The position numbers and the translations under genes were made by a program. 64,000 nt of DNA. Origin: Closterium sp. Naga37s-1 (Eukaryota; Streptophyta; Zygnematophyceae; Desmidiales; Closteriaceae). Positions 59,805 through 64,000 of this stretch are shown here, piece after piece (position 1 is the first letter of the stretch; each line of letters begins with the position of its first letter). The notes beneath the pieces were generated by a model that was not told where the DNA came from, did no database searches, and saw nothing but the letters and a program-made list of their open reading frames with translations. The DNA is taken from positions 3,221,501 through 3,285,500 of the forward strand of contig CANJKZ010000955.1 in NCBI GenBank assembly GCA_947471745.1, given 5' to 3'.

Positions 59805-60136
59805 GGAGATAGCTCCGCAGCTCACCCAGGTCAGTGCAGGTGTGTCTCTTTTGCGGCTCTGACTTCACAAGGGCCAGTGCCTCACTGTCAGCACTCGCAA
59901 AGACCATGTCGTTGACGTACACGGGGATATAGAACGGCGGCAAAGTGGAGTCAGTGCGAAGAAACAGGGGCGGGTCGGTAGTCGAAGGAGCGAAGCAAAG
60001 GGCCGCAAGTGTCGTCCTCAGTGTGTCGTGCCACTCGTGGGGCGTTGGACGGAGACCGTAAACTGGACGTCGGAGGCTGCACTGGGTACCCTCAGGAAAC
60101 GACCCAGTCAAGCCAGGTGGGCGGCGCAACCAGATC
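59805..60136 (-). pseudogene. Cop-B reverse transcriptase fragment
   Basis: EIWLRRPPGLTGSFPEGTQ, YGLRPTPHEWHD and the active site VYVNDMVFASAD, with Asn for the first Asp of YVDD, a change that should abolish activity. It ends at LGELRSYL. On its N-terminal side the linker is joined directly to EIWLRRPPG, so the spacer and fingers are deleted (compare 36420-37620). Confidence 0.88.
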
Positions 60137-61550
60137 TCCTTGAGGCGAAGCAGCACCTTGAGGCTCAACACCCCCAGACTCCGCACCCTCCGACTTAGCA
60201 CCCCCAGGCTCAGCACCCGCAGGCTCAACACCCTCAGGCTCGGCACCCCCAGGCTCAGCACCCCCAGACCCAGCACCCTCAGACTCCGCAACCCCCGGCT
60301 CCGCACCCCCAGACGCAGCACCCCCTGACGCAGCACCTCAGCCGACAGCTACCTCAACAGGCGTAGTACCAGGGAGAGGGTCTACCTGGGATACACCTGG
60401 GGGAGCAGGACCCTGGGGGGGGAGGGGGTCTACCGGAGGGGGACCTGGAGCAAGGAAGAGCGGCGGGGGTGGGGGAGGGACAGAGCGGTAGAGGAAGAGA
60501 CGGTAAAAGGGAACCGACTCGTCAAAAGTGATGTCCCGAGAGAAGAAGACACAGCTCGAGGTGAGGTGGTAAAACTGCCATCCAGGCGCATTAGGGGTAA
60601 AGCCAAGGAAGACGCAGGGAATAGCGTAGGCGGAGAGCTTGTCCGCGGACGTATCGCGAACAAAGGCACGAGAACCTCAGACCTGGAACACCGACGCATC
60701 GCCAACCTTCCTCGTCCAACGCAGTGTAGGCGAGGTCTCCAGGAAGGAGACATGGGGCCAGAGGTTGAGCTGATGCGCAGCGTACTGGACCGCAAACGGC
60801 CACAGAAAATGGGGAGCAGCCGCATGGATCATGGAGGTACGAGCGACCTCCATGACTAAGCCAATGTGGCGCCCAGCAATCTCATTTTGCTGAGGGGAGT
60901 CCGGAAGCTTGAACGAATCGAGCATGCCTTCCCCACGACAAATGTCCCGTAAGAGGTTAGAGGAGAACTCACCACCTCTGTCACACTGCAGATGCAAGAC
61001 AGGAAGGTCCGCACGGTCCAAGAGATCAAGACATCAACGACCTGACCCTTGTTGCGCAAGGGGAAGACTGTGGTGTACCGCGTGTAGTCGTCAACAACCA
61101 GCAGAAAGTAGCGCTTGCGGCCCTGTCCAGTGACGCGGGCTGGGCCCCACACGTCCATGTGGAGAGTCTGCAGGGGAGCAGTCGTCGGGGGAATCGAGGA
61201 GGAGTGAGGAGCGGTGCGCTGCCGCCCCTCGACGCAAGGAAGGCAGAGACCTGGGAAGATCAGAGACAAGGAGACGGGAGTGCATGCCACGAAGGCGTGA
61301 CAAGGTGGGGTGACCCAAGCGGTGGTGCCATCGAAGAGTCTGGTGCGACAGGAGGCGACATGAGCAAGGGGGTGCTACCTGACCTGACGCGGACACATGA
61401 GCAGACGCAGCTACCTGAGGAGGCTCGGTAGCCAGTGTGTACAGACTCGACCCTGGCCGACGAGTGAACGCGGCCAGGTGATGACCCGTCTGTGTACACG
61501 TGCAGATCGACATATGCTGACCCCCAGGAGTGGTGGTAGTGACCATCGCA
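60137..61550 (-). pseudogene. Cop-B integrase and linker
   Basis: From the right: HHRLGHPTLSRLRG and CLPC in separate frames, then the core with HMDVWGPARV (Asp kept), a shift near 61020, then QCDRGGEFSSNLL (Asp kept). NEIAGRHIG follows, where Gly replaces the catalytic Glu. The C-terminal region PHFLWPFAVQYAAHQLNLW and the linker of AESGGAE-type repeats (60390-60140) follow. A single TAG near 60363 breaks the linker. The enzyme is dead by the Glu loss and the frameshifts. Confidence 0.87.
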
Positions 61551-61960
61551 TCCTAAAGGGCAGCGGTACTCACCAAGTTCGTAGAGAACGAGGGGAGGTG
61601 AAGATCTGACAGTGAGCCGGACGGAATCGCAGCACACGGGAGAACAGTGGAGGAACAGGCAACGACCGGGCCCCTGGAGGGGTCAGCCAGTCCGATCGGG
61701 ACAGGTGCAGGGAGAGGAGTGAGAGTGGTGCTCTCACGAAAGAAACAGCGTGAGGCACCTGAGTCCAGCGTGAAGGTGTGCAAGGCTTCAGCAGGCGCAG
61801 TACCAAATAAAACAGACTCACTAGCACCTAGAGCAACAGCGTCTATACCTGGGTGAGGCGGCACACGCTGGTAACAGTCACCCTCAGCACTAGCAGACAA
61901 AGCATATATAGCAGAAAGAATAGCATCATTAGTCTAGGTCAAAGATCGCAACACCAGACC
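61551..61960 (-). pseudogene. Cop-B protease
   Basis: Open at 61900-61553: ASAEGDCYQRVPPHPGID, TFTLDSGASRCFFRESTTL with the protease Asp, GLADPSRGP and LHLPSFSTNLVSTAAL, then TAG. An indel near 61930 (TTAGTCTAGG) shifts it from the gag frame. Confidence 0.88.
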
Positions 61961-63165
61961 TATGCAGCTCTGCCCAGTGGGGGCGCTCGATTTCGTCACC
62001 ACACTTAGCTCGCCAAGCGTCGTCGAGGCGGGAGAATCAGCGGTGCTGCGTGTGCGCCTTCCCGCATGTCTGACCAGTGTGCGAATGACATACGGGCAGC
62101 TCACACTACCCCTAGACGCCCCACGATGAAGAAACCACTCACGAAGCTGCTGGGGAGAAGGGGTCTCGCTCCGACGCTGCTGCCGCTGCCGCTGGCCTCC
62201 TCCAGAACCTCCACGCTGAGCTCCAGTCCTGCCGCCACCACTGCCACCGCTGCCTCTACCGCCACTCCCACTGCTGCCTCCACCGTCGCCACCAACGCCC
62301 CCACTCCCTCCACCACTTCCACCGCTGCCACCACCTCCACTGCTGCCCCCACCACCACTCCCGCTGTCCCCTCCACCACCCCAGCCACCCTTGCCCTTGC
62401 TGCTGCGGCGCTTCGCACTAGTAGAAGCAGCCCCGACATCCTCAGTACTAAGGACATGTATAGCAGCAGCAGAGGCGCAGGAGGGGGCAAGGGGGGAGGG
62501 GGAGCAACCCTCAAAGAAGGGCGTGCGCGGAGTGCCACAAGCAGCACCTACAGCTGCTGCACTAGTCTCAGCTGCAAGGTGGTGCTGCTCGAGAAGGTCA
62601 ACAGTGAGGGAGTTTGGTGAAGGGAGAGGAAGTGGTCCCTGACAGAGCGCAGAGAGTCAGGGAGGCGGGTGACTATAAAGTAGAGAGTGATGTACATCGG
62701 GGGCGGGTTCCTATCAAGGAACTCTGCTGGGAGGGCAGAGCGGTAGCGAGCGTCACTAGTGTGAAGGTGGGACACCAGGTCCTCTACTGTAGCAAAAGCA
62801 GACAGCTCCGGGAACAGGTAGAGCAGTAGCTTGCGGCCTAGAGCAGCATTGGTAGGCGAGGTTTAGCGAGCAACGACACCGTCGTACAGTGCCTGTGCTG
62901 TCCTATGCTGTCCGAAGTTAGCGCATTCAGCTAATGGCTGGTAGTTGCGAATGGCTAAGCGGGCAGCAGTGTCGCGAATAAGCCACTGTGAGCGAGTCAC
63001 ACTTTCAGCTGTAGCGGGGGAGGCAGGAACAGTGCCAGACACTAGGTCAAACAAAGAAACGCTGTCCCGGGAGTCGCTCAGGAGGTACAACTCTAGGTAG
63101 TCAAGGCACGTGTCAAACTGGATCAGGCGACCCTCATGATCAACGCGAGAATGCAGAGAAGCCAT
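61961..63165 (-). pseudogene. Cop-B gag (last copy)
   Basis: ATG at 63165 starts MASLHSRVDHEGRLIQFDTC, a diverged Cop-B gag start. LRDTAARLAIRNYQPLAEC and ALYDGVVAR end in TAA at 62863. 62775-62548 reads HLHTSDARYRSALPAEFL, NPPPMYITLYFIVTRL and DHFLSL, with a shift near 62620. The poly-Gly tract (about 62390-62240), LREWF and the Cys/His region (62160-62040) complete it. No LTR or primer site can be found upstream of the start. Confidence 0.88.
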
Positions 63166-63420
63166 AGGTCTATTTAATTGAAGCAGAGAGAACGCAGATC
63201 GTCATCTGAACCCAAGATGGAAGCTTTGCAGTTCGGTTTAATTGATTGCGCAGATTCAGTTCTATCCAACTCGAAATTGTACTGTTTTGTTTGGTTGACT
63301 ATTGTGTAGTAGGGCACGCACTATAGGGGTACAATTTAGGTGAAGGTTGAATATTGTTTGTCAGTATCTGCATGCTACAGGGCCAGGGGAAACCAGCGGA
63401 ACCAGCACTTGGCTTGTTGG
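63166..63420. other. No gene; possible decayed Cop-B flank
   Basis: Base composition becomes AT-richer. GTGTAGTAGGGCACGCACTA and GGGGTACAATTTAGG (about 63304-63344) vaguely resemble the middle of a Cop-B LTR, but the match is too weak to call. The usual GC-rich leader and primer site are absent. Confidence 0.35.
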
Positions 63421-63610
63421 GCAAAGACAAAACAGGTTCTGTTTTTAGGACCTGAACCTGGTTGTTGTTTTCCCAGGTTGGAAAAACAGAACCAGAGGTT
63501 GTTTACCAACCTACCACCTGATGTTTTGTCAAGCCAGGTTGGTTCTGTTGCTTGGAATTATTTGGGATCATCCCTGGTTGTTCCCAGGTTGATTCCCAAG
63601 GTCCTTGTTA
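63421..63610. repeat. Nested inverted repeat with repeated CCAGGTTG motif
   Basis: GGTTCTGTTTTT (63435-63446) is the exact inverse of AAAAACAGAACC (63482-63493). Within the loop AACCTGG (63455-63461) pairs with CCAGGTT (63473-63479). Further CCAGGTTG and CCTGGTTG copies occur up to 63590. It could be a foldback or MITE-like piece. The 91-residue frame at 63340-63615 has no recognisable domain. Confidence 0.6.
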
Positions 63611-64000
63611 GCTAGAACTATTTATTCCTTCCTTGCTGGAATTTCGTTTCTACGCAGTGCGATGGCGGAATGCTACCGAGTCAACGCTAGTATGCTAGCA
63701 ATAAGACGCTAGGCAAACGCTGTCCGAGCAATAACTTCGTAATGGCAGAATTTTTCGCGAGGCAACTTGGCTAATTTTTAAGCTCTTGGAGCGAGCTTCG
63801 ATATAGCAAAAATTCTCAGCTTAATCCAATCGACGGTCTGCGCGATACGCTGCGTGACGATCAAGGTACTTTCGCTAATTTGGCTAAGTCATTCTTGACT
63901 CATCTCTCTACAAACTCGGAGCCGAGGATAGGGGCTGGTCTTGTACCAGGCACCCAAGGACCATTGGAGGTGACCCCGAGGAGAGGTTTTATGTTTGATT
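63611..64000. other. No recognisable feature
   Basis: AT-richer sequence without an open frame above 60 codons and without similarity to the retroelements of the window. It may be the start of non-element DNA. I see no motif that I can name. Confidence 0.5.

Noticed and set aside
63340-63615. 91-residue frame near the right edge as a host gene
   Set aside because: It overlaps the inverted-repeat region, has biased repeated words and no recognisable domain.

Overview
The window is a eukaryotic, plant-lineage retrotransposon graveyard. I recognise no host gene, tRNA gene or rRNA gene. Almost all of 1-63165 can be assigned to Ty1/copia (Pseudoviridae-type) LTR elements. Their primer-binding sites have the TGGTATCAGAGC form complementary to initiator tRNA-Met, as in plant copia elements, and their domains run in the order gag, protease, integrase, reverse transcriptase, RNase H. 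The high GC content and the style of the polyproteins suggest a streptophyte green alga, possibly Closterium-like. That placement is inference from memory of the family and is not proven by the sequence.

Three families are present; the labels are mine. Cop-A (+ strand) has LTRs of about 858 bp (TGTTATG...CTAACA). Cop-B (both strands, several subfamilies) has very short LTRs of 131-160 bp (TGTCA...TGACA, or ending in CTAACA, CCAACA or CTCACA). Its 5' leaders are hypervariable, GC-rich and tandemly repeated, and its proteins carry Gly-rich and Ala/Gly-rich linkers. Cop-C (- strand) has LTRs of about 780-800 bp.

Layout. Cop-A forms a head-to-tail array of five same-strand units that meet at single shared LTRs (4816-5550, 11450-12307, 19434-20251, 31101-31369). 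Units 1 and 2 are the two copies of a tandem duplication with a 6634-bp period (1-5550 and 6635-12184) and about nine differences. A minus-strand Cop-B element (B3) sits at one identical TGCTG site in the Cop-A gag of units 1, 2, 3 and 5, while unit 4 keeps the empty site. Unit 4 instead carries a complete Cop-C element (21327-27742, duplication TGTGC). B3 of unit 5 is itself interrupted by a Cop-B element (31658-39188, duplication CGAGG). The pol region of unit 5 is interrupted by another Cop-B element (44715-58256, duplication GGGAG), which in turn contains a young minus-strand Cop-B element (47310-54295, duplication GGTTG, LTRs differing at one base). From 58555 to 63165 two further broken minus-strand Cop-B copies follow. 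The last 830 bp are AT-richer, have no recognised gene, and contain a nested inverted repeat.

Nearly every polyprotein is broken by stops, frameshifts or deletions. Many lesions are shared between Cop-A units, which shows that those units multiplied by DNA duplication after the element had died. The best-preserved enzyme set belongs to 47310-54295: the protease, integrase, reverse transcriptase and RNase H motifs are all intact with one in-frame stop, but it has lost most of gag. The most interesting new signals are a stem-loop next to the Cop-B primer-binding site whose sequence changes while its pairing is kept, the private leader minisatellites with a constant strand bias, the conserved atypical Cys/His motif in Cop-B gag, and the LTR-sharing array itself.
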